This document shows positions 17,750 through 26,366 of a stretch of 46,404 nucleotides of DNA, piece by piece. The translations under genes were made by a program, and so were the position numbers. Below the pieces are notes generated by a model, which searched no databases, was not told the origin of the DNA, and was given only the letters and a program-made list of their open reading frames with translations. Each line of letters begins with the position of its first letter. Positions within the stretch are counted from its first letter, which is position 1. The stretch is taken from assembly GCA_937928795.1 (NCBI GenBank), contig CALFWB010000079.1, forward strand, positions 1 to 46,404. The letters are read 5' to 3'. This DNA is from an uncultured Anaerolineales bacterium. Its GTDB lineage: Bacteria > Chloroflexota > Anaerolineae > Anaerolineales > UBA4823.

Positions 17750-19825
17750 ATGAAGGAATATCCAACAGAAAGTATTCGCAACATTGCGCTTGCCTCGCAC
17801 AGCAGCAGTGGCAAAACCATGTTGGTTGAGGCATTTTTACATCAAACGGGGGCTACGACCCGCCTTGGGAAAATCGAGGATGGGACTACTGTGGCAGATT
17901 TTGAGGAGGAAGAGATACGCAGAGGAATCTCGCTTTCAACGGCTGTGATTCCGGTTGAGTATAAAAATTGCAAACTCAATTTTCTCGATACCCCCGGCTA
18001 TAACGATTTCATTGGGGAAATGATTTCTGCGTTACGGGTTGCAGATGGCGCTTTGATCCTGGTCGACTCGGTTGCCGGCGCTGAAGTTGGAACAGAGATC
18101 GCTTGGAGCTATTGCGATAAATTTCATCTCCCCCGTTTTGTAGTTATCAATAAGATGAATCGAGACAATGCGAATTACCGCAAGGCATTGGAATCCGTTC
18201 GCGAACTCTCGGAGACGCGCTTGATCCCGCTTCAGTTGCCTTGGGGAGAGAAGGCGGATTTCAAGGGAGTGATCGACCTTATCACAATGAAGGCCTACCC
18301 AGCAGCAGGCAACCAATCCCAGGATATTCCAGCCGAATTTCAACAGGAGGCCGAAGCAGCCCGCATGGAATTAATCGAGGCCGCTGCGGAAGGAGAGGAT
18401 GCGCTCCTCGAAAAATATTTGGAGGGAGAAGAGCTCACGAGCGCAGAAATCTTGAGGGGGTTGAAAAAAGTTGTGACAAATGGCGCTTTTATCCCTGTTT
18501 TTGTCGCCGCAGGGTCAGCCGAGATAGGGATTTTCCCCTTATTGGATGCTTGTTTAGAGTTGTTTCCATCGCCAAAGGATATTCCTCCTGCCAAGGGGAT
18601 TGGGCAAAATGGAGGGGAGATTGAGGTTATCTGCAATGATCAAGAGCCACTGGCAGCCTATGTCTGGAAGACCACCGCGGATCCCTTTGTGGGGAAGATC
18701 ACCTATTTCCGCGTTTATTCAGGCATTGTCAATTCGGATACGAAGGTTTGGAATTCCAATAAAGAGAGCGAAGAGAGATTAGGCACATTGAGCATCCTGC
18801 GCGGCAAGGAAGCTATTCCTGTTAAAGTGGTTCACGCTGGGGACATTGCTACTGTGCCAAAGCTCAGCGTTACTTCGACCGGCGATACCTTGTGCGATCG
18901 ATCTCGTGTTGTCAAGTTGCCCATCCCTGAGTATCCAAATGCGCTTTACCAAGTGGCTGTCTTTCCAAAAACCCAAGCCGATTCGGCGAAGATCTCTCCT
19001 ACCCTCACCCGCCTATGTGAAGAGGATATGACCTTATCTTGGAGACAGGAACCCTCAACCAATCAAACGATTTTGCAAGGAATGGGTGATCAACACATTG
19101 ATGTGGCAATCCGCAAAGCTGAAACGAAGTTCCAGACCGCAATGAACATCGAACTGCCCAAAGTGCCTTATTTGGAAACGATCACCAAACAGGGGCAGGC
19201 AACCTATCGCCATAAAAAGCAGACCGGTGGCGCGGGGCAATTTGCCGAGGTTGCCATGCGGATTGAACCATACCCAGATGGCGAGTATGCTTTCTCAAAC
19301 GACGTGTTTGGTGGTGCCATATCTTCAAGCTTTATGCCAGCGATTGAAAAAGGCATCAAAGCGGTTATGAAAGAAGGTGTTTTAGCCGGTTACCCGGTTA
19401 AGAACGTCAAAGTGTCGGTTTATGATGGCAAAGAGCATCCGGTTGACTCGAAACCGGTCGCCTTTGAAATTGCTGGAAGGGAAGCATTCAAGTTATGCGT
19501 CAAGGATGCTGCCCCGGTTTTGCTTGAGCCGATCATGAACGTTAAGATCATCGTTCCCGAAGCGAACATGGGGGATGTCTTGGGCGACTTAAATACCCGG
19601 CGCGCCCGAGTTCAAGGAATGGATACCGAAAAAGGCCGTTCGGTGGTAACTGCCCAAGTGCCTTTGGCGGAAATGTTGCGCTATACAGCCGATCTAAGAT
19701 CAATTACCGGTGGTCGGGGGGTTTTCACGATGGAATTCTCCCATTATGAAGTTGTGCCAGCTCATCTTGCACAAGAGGTCATCGCCGCCAGACAGAAAGA
19801 ACTCGAAGCAAAGAAAGAGGAGTAG
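17750..19825 (+). CDS. Elongation factor G paralogue (EF-G2-like)
   Basis: A 691-residue translational GTPase with the full EF-G domain set (G, II, III, IV, V). The GTPase motifs are present but divergent: P-loop ASHSSSGKT instead of AHIDAGKT, G2 RRGISLSTA, G3 DTPGY and G4 NKMN. Domain IV retains the GGAGQFAEV and FKLCVKDAAPVLLEPIM segments. The pattern fits the second EF-G class (EF-G-2/FusA2) of Thermus, Mycobacterium and others rather than the housekeeping copy, which normally sits next to rpsL/rpsG/tuf; none of these is here. It is monocistronic with a strong promoter and a strong terminator. Confidence 0.92.
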   Translation: MKEYPTESIRNIALASHSSSGKTMLVEAFLHQTGATTRLGKIEDGTTVADFEEEEIRRGISLSTAVIPVEYKNCKLNFLDTPGYNDFIGEMISALRVADGALILVDSVAGAEVGTEIAWSYCDKFHLPRFVVINKMNRDNANYRKALESVRELSETRLIPLQLPWGEKADFKGVIDLITMKAYPAAGNQSQDIPAEFQQEAEAARMELIEAAAEGEDALLEKYLEGEELTSAEILRGLKKVVTNGAFIPVFVAAGSAEIGIFPLLDACLELFPSPKDIPPAKGIGQNGGEIEVICNDQEPLAAYVWKTTADPFVGKITYFRVYSGIVNSDTKVWNSNKESEERLGTLSILRGKEAIPVKVVHAGDIATVPKLSVTSTGDTLCDRSRVVKLPIPEYPNALYQVAVFPKTQADSAKISPTLTRLCEEDMTLSWRQEPSTNQTILQGMGDQHIDVAIRKAETKFQTAMNIELPKVPYLETITKQGQATYRHKKQTGGAGQFAEVAMRIEPYPDGEYAFSNDVFGGAISSSFMPAIEKGIKAVMKEGVLAGYPVKNVKVSVYDGKEHPVDSKPVAFEIAGREAFKLCVKDAAPVLLEPIMNVKIIVPEANMGDVLGDLNTRRARVQGMDTEKGRSVVTAQVPLAEMLRYTADLRSITGGRGVFTMEFSHYEVVPAHLAQEVIAARQKELEAKKEE

Positions 19826-19834
19826 ATCTCTTCC

Positions 19835-19865
19835 GAGCGTGTCAGTCCCTGTGACTGGCACGCTC
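19835..19865 (+). terminator. Terminator after EF-G paralogue
   Basis: GAGCGTGTCAGTC pairs with GACTGGCACGCTC (13 bp, one G-U) around a CCTGT loop, followed by AATTTCTTT. It sits 10 nt after the stop codon, between convergent genes. Confidence 0.8.
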
Positions 19866-19886
19866 AATTTCTTTAATGAGGTTTGT

Positions 19887-21074
19887 TCAATCTTGACTGG
19901 ATTGGCTTTGTTCTAACCTTTCGTCAGATTTGACCTTCTGCAAAGGGTCTTGATGGGATGCACGGGTGAGCAAAATAAAGACCAGTGTGAGGATCAATGC
20001 AATCGCTGTTAAGAGGAGGCTTGTTGAGTACATTGCCGTTGGGTTGGACTCATATAAATAACCTGCGTAAAACGAAGCAAGGATCATCGCTAAAGCAAAT
20101 GCGGACTCTGCAAAACCATAAGCAAGCCCCATGCTCTCCGGCTTGATATAGTTGCGTAATTGGGCAATGCTGATGGTATGAGCAGCCCGATGACTGCCTA
20201 GAATGAAAAAGGCAAAAGCAAATAACGGAAGGGATGTAGCATTTATCAATAAAAAAGAAAAGAGCACAATGAAAAATTGACTGGCAAGGATGCCTACAAA
20301 AGGTGAAAAAGTCCCCAAGAAGAGGTTAAAGGTGACGATACCCCCGCCATTAACGAAGAAAAGGAAACCGATGGTTGAAAGGTTGAGGAGTTTTTGATTC
20401 TGTAAATAATTGGGGGAAAGCGGTTGGGGGAGATAAGTCGCAAAAATTGTGAGGGCAATGACAAAAATGAAAGTTGAGAAGCGCACATTGAAAATGGAGC
20501 GAAAGAAGGCGATGCCTCTGGGAGTTGGTGTAATTGGTTGAGGACGAAGAGCAAAGACCAGAACTGTAGATATCGTGAATAGGATAGAGGCAAACAAGAA
20601 AAGATTTCTCAATCCAAATGCTTCGGCAAGTCTTCCGCCGATTAGGGGTCCGAACATATATCCAAAGTTAAATGAGGCTGAGATAAGGGTAAGAGCACGG
20701 TTTAACGAGCCTTTGGGGGCAGCGTGAGAGATATAGCTATTTAGCGGAGCTAGGACAAAACCGGTTGCGCCATATAAAAAGAGGGAAAGGACAAAGGCGG
20801 GGAGAGACTTTGAAACGAACATAAAAACCGCAGCTAACAACCCGATTACCCATGAAGATAGGATGATCGTGCGACGTCCAAATCGATCGGCTAGGTAGCC
20901 TGCGGGAAGGTGACACAACATGGCAGCAAAGCTCAACCCGCCTAAGATGCCTCCAATTTGGACCGGTTGCGCTCCGATTTCCTGGAGGTAGAGGGGGATA
21001 AACGAAAAGAATGACCCTTCTCCGATACCCCAAAGTATCAGAGAAGAAGCTAGAAAGGCAAAATCACGATTCAT
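19887..21074 (-). CDS. MFS transporter
   Basis: About 395 residues with ~12 membrane segments in the major facilitator pattern. The loop 2-3 signature is GYLADRFGRRTI, and a second-half equivalent is degenerate. Drug-efflux and sugar-efflux branches look similar; the substrate is unknown. ATG at 21074 (MNRDFAF) overlaps the end of the upstream esterase gene by 11 nt, indicating coupling; an ATG 10 codons earlier would overlap it more. The C-terminus is charged and cytoplasmic. Confidence 0.87.
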   Translation of the reverse strand: MNRDFAFLASSLILWGIGEGSFFSFIPLYLQEIGAQPVQIGGILGGLSFAAMLCHLPAGYLADRFGRRTIILSSWVIGLLAAVFMFVSKSLPAFVLSLFLYGATGFVLAPLNSYISHAAPKGSLNRALTLISASFNFGYMFGPLIGGRLAEAFGLRNLFLFASILFTISTVLVFALRPQPITPTPRGIAFFRSIFNVRFSTFIFVIALTIFATYLPQPLSPNYLQNQKLLNLSTIGFLFFVNGGGIVTFNLFLGTFSPFVGILASQFFIVLFSFLLINATSLPLFAFAFFILGSHRAAHTISIAQLRNYIKPESMGLAYGFAESAFALAMILASFYAGYLYESNPTAMYSTSLLLTAIALILTLVFILLTRASHQDPLQKVKSDERLEQSQSSQD

Positions 21075-21831
21075 GACCTGAAAGCACCTGCTGAATGAAA
21101 TCAAGACAGGCTTGAATAACTACTCCCCTTTGAGCGTCTAAGGGTAAAATATGGCCACTTTGCTCTAAAATCATTGTCTGCTTGATCGGACTACGGATAG
21201 CTTGGGCAAATTTTTCCATGTGTTGCTCGCGTGCAGTGACTGTTGGATCGTTCTTGGAGTAAATCAACAATGCGGGGGCGGTCACTTTTGGTAAGGCGAC
21301 TTGAAGGTGAGATAAGAACTCATGCACTTCAGCTAATGCCCTGGTTGAGTCGTTCGGATAGCGGATATGCCGGTGACGTTCGCTTTGGTCAAACCAGACA
21401 GGTGGCTTTGAGCTATAGAGATAAGGGATGAAGAAACTCATAATCTTTAGGAAAGGCAATCGAGGGTCTTTCGGGAGATGATGTGGGGCTGCGATGGAGA
21501 TAACCGCTTGAACAGGGAAATGAGCGGCAAAATATAGGGCTAGTGAGCCTCCCAAAGAAAAGCCGACGATAATGACCGGGCGCGTTTCCCCGTTTAAAAT
21601 ATGCCAGCCATCTTCAAGGTTGGCAATCCAGTCTTGCCATCTTGCGCGACGCATATCCTGATAGCGAGTCCCGTGAGCAAACAGACGAATGGCGAGAACG
21701 GAATATCCTTGCAAGGCGAGGGATTCGCCCAAAAGAGACATTTCACTTGGAGAGCTGGTGAAACCATGAACGAGCAAACAGGCAACTTGGTTACCTGGGT
21801 AGAAAAATGGGTGGGTGTCCTTTATAAGCAC
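21064..21831 (-). CDS. Alpha/beta hydrolase, carboxylesterase-like
   Basis: About 256 residues. The oxyanion segment is LLVHGFTSSPSEM, the nucleophile elbow GFSLGGSLA, the acid in IYSKNDPTV and the base in EQSGHILPLD. The resemblance is to monoacylglycerol lipase/carboxylesterase Est30-type enzymes. The longest reading starts at 21903, but its first 24 codons come from a palindrome and are not protein-like. I prefer GTG at 21831, which lies 7 nt after a perfect TATAAT (21843-21838) and would be a leaderless start. Upstream partner of the MFS gene. Confidence 0.82.
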   Translation of the reverse strand: MLIKDTHPFFYPGNQVACLLVHGFTSSPSEMSLLGESLALQGYSVLAIRLFAHGTRYQDMRRARWQDWIANLEDGWHILNGETRPVIIVGFSLGGSLALYFAAHFPVQAVISIAAPHHLPKDPRLPFLKIMSFFIPYLYSSKPPVWFDQSERHRHIRYPNDSTRALAEVHEFLSHLQVALPKVTAPALLIYSKNDPTVTAREQHMEKFAQAIRSPIKQTMILEQSGHILPLDAQRGVVIQACLDFIQQVLSGHES

Positions 21832-21871
21832 AAGCCTATTATACGACCGAATTATTACAAACCATGAGCAA

Positions 21872-21951
21872 AGTGTCCACGCAAAAGTTGTAGGACGACT
21901 CAATGAGTTGTCCTACAAAGCAATGTTGCCAACAACTTTTGAGTGCACACT
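21872..21951. repeat. Nested palindromic element
   Basis: Outer arms 21872-21891 and 21932-21951 are inverted and match at 18 of 20 positions. Inside, 21888-21918 forms its own near-perfect palindrome (TTGTAGGAC with GTCCTACAA, then ACTC/GAGT around AAT). The flanks carry the direct repeat TGAGCAAAGT at 21864-21873 and 21951-21960. It lies between the esterase and tRNA promoters. Confidence 0.8.
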
Positions 21952-21965
21952 GAGCAAAGTTTTTC

Positions 21966-21994
21966 TTGACAGCTTGGGTTGGGTCAGGTACAAT
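21966..21994 (+). promoter_or_regulatory. Promoter of tRNA-Ala pair and Leu T-box
   Basis: TTGACA (21966-21971), a 17-nt spacer and TACAAT (21989-21994). The first tRNA begins 17 nt after the -10. Confidence 0.85.
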
Positions 21995-22010
21995 CTGATT
22001 ACCCTGACAA

Positions 22011-22083
22011 GGGCCTGTAGCGCAGTTGGGAGCGCGCTTCAATCGCACTGAAGAGGTCGAGGGTTCGAATCCCTCCAGGTCCA
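22011..22083 (+). tRNA. tRNA-Ala (CGC)
   Basis: Complete 73-nt cloverleaf: acceptor GGGCCTG/CAGGTCC, D arm GCGC/GCGC, anticodon stem CTTCA/TGAAG with loop ATCGCAC, T arm GAGGG-TTCGAAT-CCCTC, discriminator A. The anticodon CGC (22044-22046) reads GCG. The acceptor has the G3-U70 wobble pair that specifies alanine. CCA is not encoded. Confidence 0.96.
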
Positions 22084-22117
22084 CTGGAAAGGGAGAAAGA
22101 ACCGACCGAAAATTGAT

Positions 22118-22190
22118 GGGCCCATAGCGCAGTTGGGAGCGCGTCTCAATGGCATTGAGAAGGTCGTGGGTTCGAATCCCACTGGGTCCA
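22118..22190 (+). tRNA. tRNA-Ala (GGC)
   Basis: Complete 73-nt cloverleaf: acceptor GGGCCCA/TGGGTCC with G3-U70, D arm identical to the preceding tRNA, anticodon stem TCTCA/TGAGA with loop ATGGCAT, T arm GTGGG/CCCAC. The anticodon GGC (22151-22153) reads GCC and GCU. CCA is not encoded. It lies 34 nt after the first tRNA and only a few nt before the T-box leader. Confidence 0.96.
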
Positions 22191-22195
22191 CACAA

Positions 22196-22448
22196 GTGAA
22201 AAATAAGGGAAGCAGGAGTAGTAGGCTATCTGCCAGCGAGCCGGGAGAGAGTGGTGCGAGCCCGGCATTGTGTTTGCAGAGCACATCTAAGCTGAACTCG
22301 CCTGCGGTCAAATTGACTACCTGCAATGGTGAAGCCTAATTAGCTATTGCCGGCGGCACCGTTATCGCCGTAGAGTTGACTTGCAATTGCAAGTAAACAG
22401 GGTGGCACCGCGGAGTTTGCCTCCGTCCCTGTGGGACGGAGGTTTTGG
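22196..22448 (+). promoter_or_regulatory. T-box leader, Leu type (specifier CUC)
   Basis: Contains the T-box TGGCACCGCGG (22403-22413), an upstream stem I with AGAGAG and GGTGCGAGCCCGG distal elements, and a specifier position CTC (22297-22299) followed by GCC, aligned with GTC-GCC of the valS leader. AACAGGG before the T-box can pair with CCCTGT of the terminator arm. No promoter fits between the tRNA-Ala genes and this leader, so all appear to share one transcript. The likely target is leuS, about 690 nt downstream beyond an antisense gene. Confidence 0.92.
22420..22448 (+). terminator. T-box terminator (Leu leader)
   Basis: CCTCCGTCCC (22420-22429) pairs perfectly with GGGACGGAGG (22433-22442) around TGT and is followed by TTTTGGTTT. 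It would also end transcripts of the two tRNA genes when the T-box is off. Confidence 0.92.
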
Positions 22449-22449
22449 T

Positions 22450-23049
22450 TTAAGCAAGTGTCCCTGTGGAATGGGTTTGCTCGTTAAGAACTTTGACAAA
22501 TTGTTCAACAATACGAGGATCGAATTGGGTGTTGCGGTGCTTCCATAACTCATCTATAGCTTGTTTTTTTGTAAGCGGTTGCCGGTAAACTCTTTGATTA
22601 GTCATTGCATCATAGGCATCGACGATGGCAAGGATGCGTGAGCTGAGTGGAATTGATTCGCCTTTCAGTCCATAAGGGTAACCTGAACCATCGAACTTTT
22701 CTTGATGATAGAGAATAATCGGATAAATCGATGATATCGAGCTACAAAAGCGGATGATATTTGCACCGACGATGGGATGAAGACGGATGAATTGCCACTC
22801 CTCTTCAACAAGTGAGCCTTTTTTGGATAAAATTTCTGAGGGTACACCTACTTTTCCAATATCGTGGAAAAGTGATGCCCAGTAGATTGTTGTAACTTCA
22901 ATGTCGTTAAGGGAGAGGCTGCGGGCAGTTTCTCGAGCGAGCTGTGCAACTTGGTAACTATGAGAACCTGAATAGGTGACTTGAGAATCAATCTGTCGCG
23001 ATAAACTCAGAAAAAAGGATAACCAGATTTGATTTACACTTGTGTTCAT
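22450..23049 (-). CDS. HD-GYP domain phosphodiesterase-like protein
   Basis: About 199 residues, essentially a lone HD-GYP domain, which in its family hydrolyses cyclic di-GMP. The metal HD is in ASLFHDIGKVGVP, later His residues in IRLHPIVG and ILYHQEKFDGSGYPYGL, where the GYP signature is intact, and VDAYDAMTNQRVYR follows. There is no sensor or receiver domain in the ~50 N-terminal residues. Start at 23049 is set by GGAGAG 4 nt upstream. A candidate promoter is TTGCAC-18-TATTGT (23094-23065, minus). The gene lies antisense between a Leu T-box and leuS. Confidence 0.9.
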   Translation of the reverse strand: MNTSVNQIWLSFFLSLSRQIDSQVTYSGSHSYQVAQLARETARSLSLNDIEVTTIYWASLFHDIGKVGVPSEILSKKGSLVEEEWQFIRLHPIVGANIIRFCSSISSIYPIILYHQEKFDGSGYPYGLKGESIPLSSRILAIVDAYDAMTNQRVYRQPLTKKQAIDELWKHRNTQFDPRIVEQFVKVLNEQTHSTGTLA

Positions 23050-23069
23050 ACTCTCTCCACAATTACAAT
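23040..23069 (+). promoter_or_regulatory. Possible leuS-proximal promoter
   Basis: TTGTGT (23040-23045), an 18-nt spacer and TACAAT (23064-23069), some 65 nt before leuS. The -35 is weak. If active it would express leuS without the T-box. Confidence 0.35.
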
Positions 23070-23135
23070 AGCTGCCAAGCATAGATTGGTGCAATCGTTG
23101 TGCCACCCCTACTTTGCTCAAGAACGGAGGCAATG

Positions 23136-25910
23136 ATGGCTCATCCCAAACCATACCTACCTTCAGAAATCGAACCTAGATGGCAAGAGCAATGGGAAAG
23201 AGACGGGCTTTATCGCTCTGTAATTGATTTGTCAAAACCGAAACACTATGCCCTGACCATGCTCCCTTATCCTTCTGGCGATTTGCACATCGGACATTGG
23301 TATGCCATGGCCCCCTCGGATGCACGCGCCCGTTTTATGCGGATGCGGGGATACAATGTCCTGTTCCCAATGGGGTTTGACGCCTTTGGATTGCCGGCAG
23401 AAAATGCAGCCATAAAACATAAGATTCATCCCAAACAATGGACTTATTCCAATATCGAGCGGATGCGCAAGCAGTTGCGCAGTATGGGGGCGATGTTTGA
23501 TTGGGAACGCGAGGCAATCTCCTCGGATCCAGAATATTATCGTTGGACGCAATGGTTCTTCATCAAGCTGTTCCAACATGATTTAGCTTATCGCAAGATG
23601 GCGCCTGTGGATTGGTGCCCGCGATGCAATACAACCTTAGCTCGCGAGCAGGTGTGGGGCGAAGACCGACATTGTGAACGATGTGGTACCCCGGTCATCA
23701 AGAAGAATTTGGAACAGTGGTTCTTTCGGACAACCAAGTATGCCGAAGAATTATTGGATTTTTCGCACTTGGATTGGCCCGAACGGGTGCGGTTACTTCA
23801 AACCAATTGGATTGGGCGTTCAGAAGGCGCCATGGTGCGATTTAGAACCGAGCAAGGAGACGACTTAGAAGTCTTTACCACTCGTCCGGACACTTTGTGG
23901 GGGGCAACCTTCATGGTTTTAGCTCCTGAACATCCCTTGGTTGAAAAAATCACAACGCCAGAACAACAACACGCGGTGGCTGAGTATGTCGCTTTCACCT
24001 TGCGACAAAGCGACATCCAACGCGAGGCGGTTGGGAAAGAAAAAAGCGGCGTCTTTACCGGAGGGTATGCAATTAATCCGGTAAACGAGGAGAGAATCCC
24101 GATTTGGATTGCCGATTATGTGCTGATGACCTATGGAAGTGGGGCAATTATGGCTGTCCCTTCCCATGACGAGCGAGATTTTGAATTTGCGCTGAAGTTT
24201 GGCTTGCCGATTATTCCGGTCATCGAACATCCTCAACCGATCCGAAAATCCCTAATTCGCAAACCCTTTGTCTCGGAGGAGTTTATCCAAGCCCTAAAAA
24301 ACCAGGGGGTAGTTCAAGGTGAAAAAGAAGAGGCCATAGAAGTGACCTTGACCAAGGATCAAGTAAACGAGTTCGTCACCCAAGCCCAAAAGGGATTGCA
24401 GCAGAGCGGTTGGATTGAACTTGTTGGAGCGGAATGGTTGTTTATCTTTCCCGATCGGATTCTTTCTCTCTCTTCTATCCGTAACGACCGGGAAATTCTT
24501 AAGCGCCTTCAAGGTTTGGATGATCGGACTCAAGCATTTCGGACTACAATGGAATACTTGTGGAGTATTCCCTACTATCGGGATGTGCTATACCATGCTG
24601 AGCATGGAGACATGATCCATTCAGGGGAATTTAGCGGCACCAAAGGGGAAATTGCGATTAAAAAGGTCATCCAATGGTTGGAGGAGAAGGGGCTTGGGCA
24701 GGCGCAAGTCAATTACAAGTTGCGCGATTGGTTGATCTCGCGTCAGCGTTATTGGGGAGCGCCAATCCCCATCATCTATTGTCCTCATTGTGGCGCAGTG
24801 CCGGTGCCAGAAGATCAACTGCCTGTCCTATTGCCCGACGATGTTGAGTGGTTGCCGACCGGCGAAAGCCCGTTGAAGTTGCATCCGACTTGGCGATTCA
24901 CCACCTGCCCGAGCTGCGGCTCAGCGGCGGAAAGAGAGACGGATACAATGGATACCTTTATGTGCTCCTCGTGGTATCACTTGCGTTATCTAAGCCCGAA
25001 ATATGATCGCGGCCCGTTTGACCCGCAAGAGTATGATTACTGGATGCCAGTTGATACCTATACGGGCGGAATTGAACATGCGACCATGCATCTGATTTAC
25101 ACTCGCTTTTTCCATAAGGCATGTCGCGATATGGGGATCACGAAGGGGCCTGAGCCAATGGTTCAATTACGCAATCAAGGCATCATCTTGGGGGAAGACT
25201 CCGAAAAGATGTCCAAAAGTCGCGGCAATGTCATTGCGCCTGACGAACTCGTCAACAAATACGGGGCGGATACGGTTCGAGCCTACTTGATGTTCTTTGC
25301 CCGTTGGGATATGGGAGCGCCGTGGAGCAGTACAGGGATTGAGGGAACTGCCCGATGGTTACGCAAAGTTTGGGCGACCCTCTTAGAAGAACCCAAGACG
25401 AAAAATCAGGCAACGCCAGAGAATTTGAGAACCTTACGGCGGAAAGTTCATCAGACGATCCGCGCAGTTACCAGAGATTATGAGCAATTTGAGTTCAACA
25501 CCGTCATTTCCTCCTTGATGGAATTGCTCAATGAAATGGTTGATGCCAAAGAGGCTGGCGCATGGGGAACGCCAGAATGGGAAGAAGCGGCTGATGTCTA
25601 CTTGAGATTGATGGCTCCGGCAACGCCGCATATCGCTGAGGAAATATGGAGCTTATTAGGGAAGCCTTATTCCATTCACACTCAGTCATGGCCTGCGGTT
25701 GACGAGGAAGCAGCAAAAGAGGAAACCATAACCCTGGTGATCCAGATCAACGGCAAAGTGCGCGATCGCATTGAGTTAGCGGCATCAGTAACAGAAGAAG
25801 ATGCCAAACAAGCCGCCCTAATGAGCCCAATTGTTCAAAAGTACTTGGGTGAAAATCTTCCCAAACAGGTGATTTATGTGCGCGGACGTTTGGTGAACAT
25901 TGTTGCCTAA
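23136..25910 (+). CDS. leuS: Leucyl-tRNA synthetase
   Basis: Class I synthetase charging tRNA-Leu; about 924 residues. The HIGH motif is in [10 protein letters not shown] and the KMSKS motif in [10 protein letters not shown]. Two zinc-type Cys clusters are visible (CPRC...CERC and CPHC...CPSC). The editing domain carries the [12 protein letters not shown] motif, so mischarged tRNA can be proofread. GGAGG precedes two adjacent ATGs; spacing favours 23136, with 23133 possible. Its nearest upstream gene on the same strand is the tRNA-Ala/T-box unit, across the antisense HD-GYP gene. ridA follows after 35 nt. Confidence 0.98.
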   Translation: MAHPKPYLPSEIEPRWQEQWERDGLYRSVIDLSKPKHYALTMLPYPSGDLHIGHWYAMAPSDARARFMRMRGYNVLFPMGFDAFGLPAENAAIKHKIHPKQWTYSNIERMRKQLRSMGAMFDWEREAISSDPEYYRWTQWFFIKLFQHDLAYRKMAPVDWCPRCNTTLAREQVWGEDRHCERCGTPVIKKNLEQWFFRTTKYAEELLDFSHLDWPERVRLLQTNWIGRSEGAMVRFRTEQGDDLEVFTTRPDTLWGATFMVLAPEHPLVEKITTPEQQHAVAEYVAFTLRQSDIQREAVGKEKSGVFTGGYAINPVNEERIPIWIADYVLMTYGSGAIMAVPSHDERDFEFALKFGLPIIPVIEHPQPIRKSLIRKPFVSEEFIQALKNQGVVQGEKEEAIEVTLTKDQVNEFVTQAQKGLQQSGWIELVGAEWLFIFPDRILSLSSIRNDREILKRLQGLDDRTQAFRTTMEYLWSIPYYRDVLYHAEHGDMIHSGEFSGTKGEIAIKKVIQWLEEKGLGQAQVNYKLRDWLISRQRYWGAPIPIIYCPHCGAVPVPEDQLPVLLPDDVEWLPTGESPLKLHPTWRFTTCPSCGSAAERETDTMDTFMCSSWYHLRYLSPKYDRGPFDPQEYDYWMPVDTYTGGIEHATMHLIYTRFFHKACRDMGITKGPEPMVQLRNQGIILGEDSEKMSKSRGNVIAPDELVNKYGADTVRAYLMFFARWDMGAPWSSTGIEGTARWLRKVWATLLEEPKTKNQATPENLRTLRRKVHQTIRAVTRDYEQFEFNTVISSLMELLNEMVDAKEAGAWGTPEWEEAADVYLRLMAPATPHIAEEIWSLLGKPYSIHTQSWPAVDEEAAKEETITLVIQINGKVRDRIELAASVTEEDAKQAALMSPIVQKYLGENLPKQVIYVRGRLVNIVA

Positions 25911-25945
25911 TCAGTCATAGACAGTGCATGAAGGGAGTACAACCA

Positions 25946-26329
25946 ATGGTTGAGAAAGCTATTATCCATACGGAAAATGCACCAAAACCCATCGGCCCTT
26001 ATTCAGCGGGCGTGGCTTTTGGAAATTTGATCTTTACCGCTGGGCAATTGGGTATCGATCCGAAAACGGGCGAGATTGTCCAGGGTGGTATCCAAGCGGA
26101 GACCCGTCAAGCCTTGGAGAATATCAAGAATCTTCTGGAAGCAGGTGGTTCGAGCCTTGATCAAGTTGTCAAAACTACCGTCTATTTGCGAGATATGGCA
26201 GATTTTAGCCAGATGAATGCCGTCTACGCCGAATTTTTTACGGGTAATTTTCCCGCTCGCACGACCATTCAGGCCGGGGCGCTCCCGAAAAACGCTGCAA
26301 TTGAAATCGAAGCAATAGCCTACCGCTAA
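25946..26329 (+). CDS. ridA: RidA family enamine/imine deaminase
   Basis: About 127 residues, the standard RidA length, giving a trimer that hydrolyses reactive 2-aminoacrylate and related imines. Landmarks are [22 protein letters not shown], the catalytic Arg in [13 protein letters not shown], and the C-terminal [11 protein letters not shown] at 25946 was chosen for family length and GGGAG upstream; 25928 is an in-frame alternative. It lies 35 nt after leuS and probably shares its transcript. Confidence 0.93.
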   Translation: MVEKAIIHTENAPKPIGPYSAGVAFGNLIFTAGQLGIDPKTGEIVQGGIQAETRQALENIKNLLEAGGSSLDQVVKTTVYLRDMADFSQMNAVYAEFFTGNFPARTTIQAGALPKNAAIEIEAIAYR

Positions 26330-26366
26330 CTTTTTGGTCCGAAACTGCGGGTATAATTTACCTGCT

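Noticed and set aside
21839-22195. 118-residue minus-strand reading with GFEPSTSSVRLKRAP-type sequence
   Set aside because: It is the antisense translation of the two tRNA-Ala genes, a well-known false protein family in databases.
22039-22326. 95-residue minus-strand reading across tRNA2 and the T-box
   Set aside because: Same artefact (DPVGFEPTTFSMPLRRAP); the region is fully explained by tRNA and T-box on the other strand.
23095-23125. T-box-like GGGTGGCACAACG on the minus strand before the HD-GYP gene
   Set aside because: It departs from TGGNACCGCG at two key positions and has no terminator or stem I partner; probably chance.
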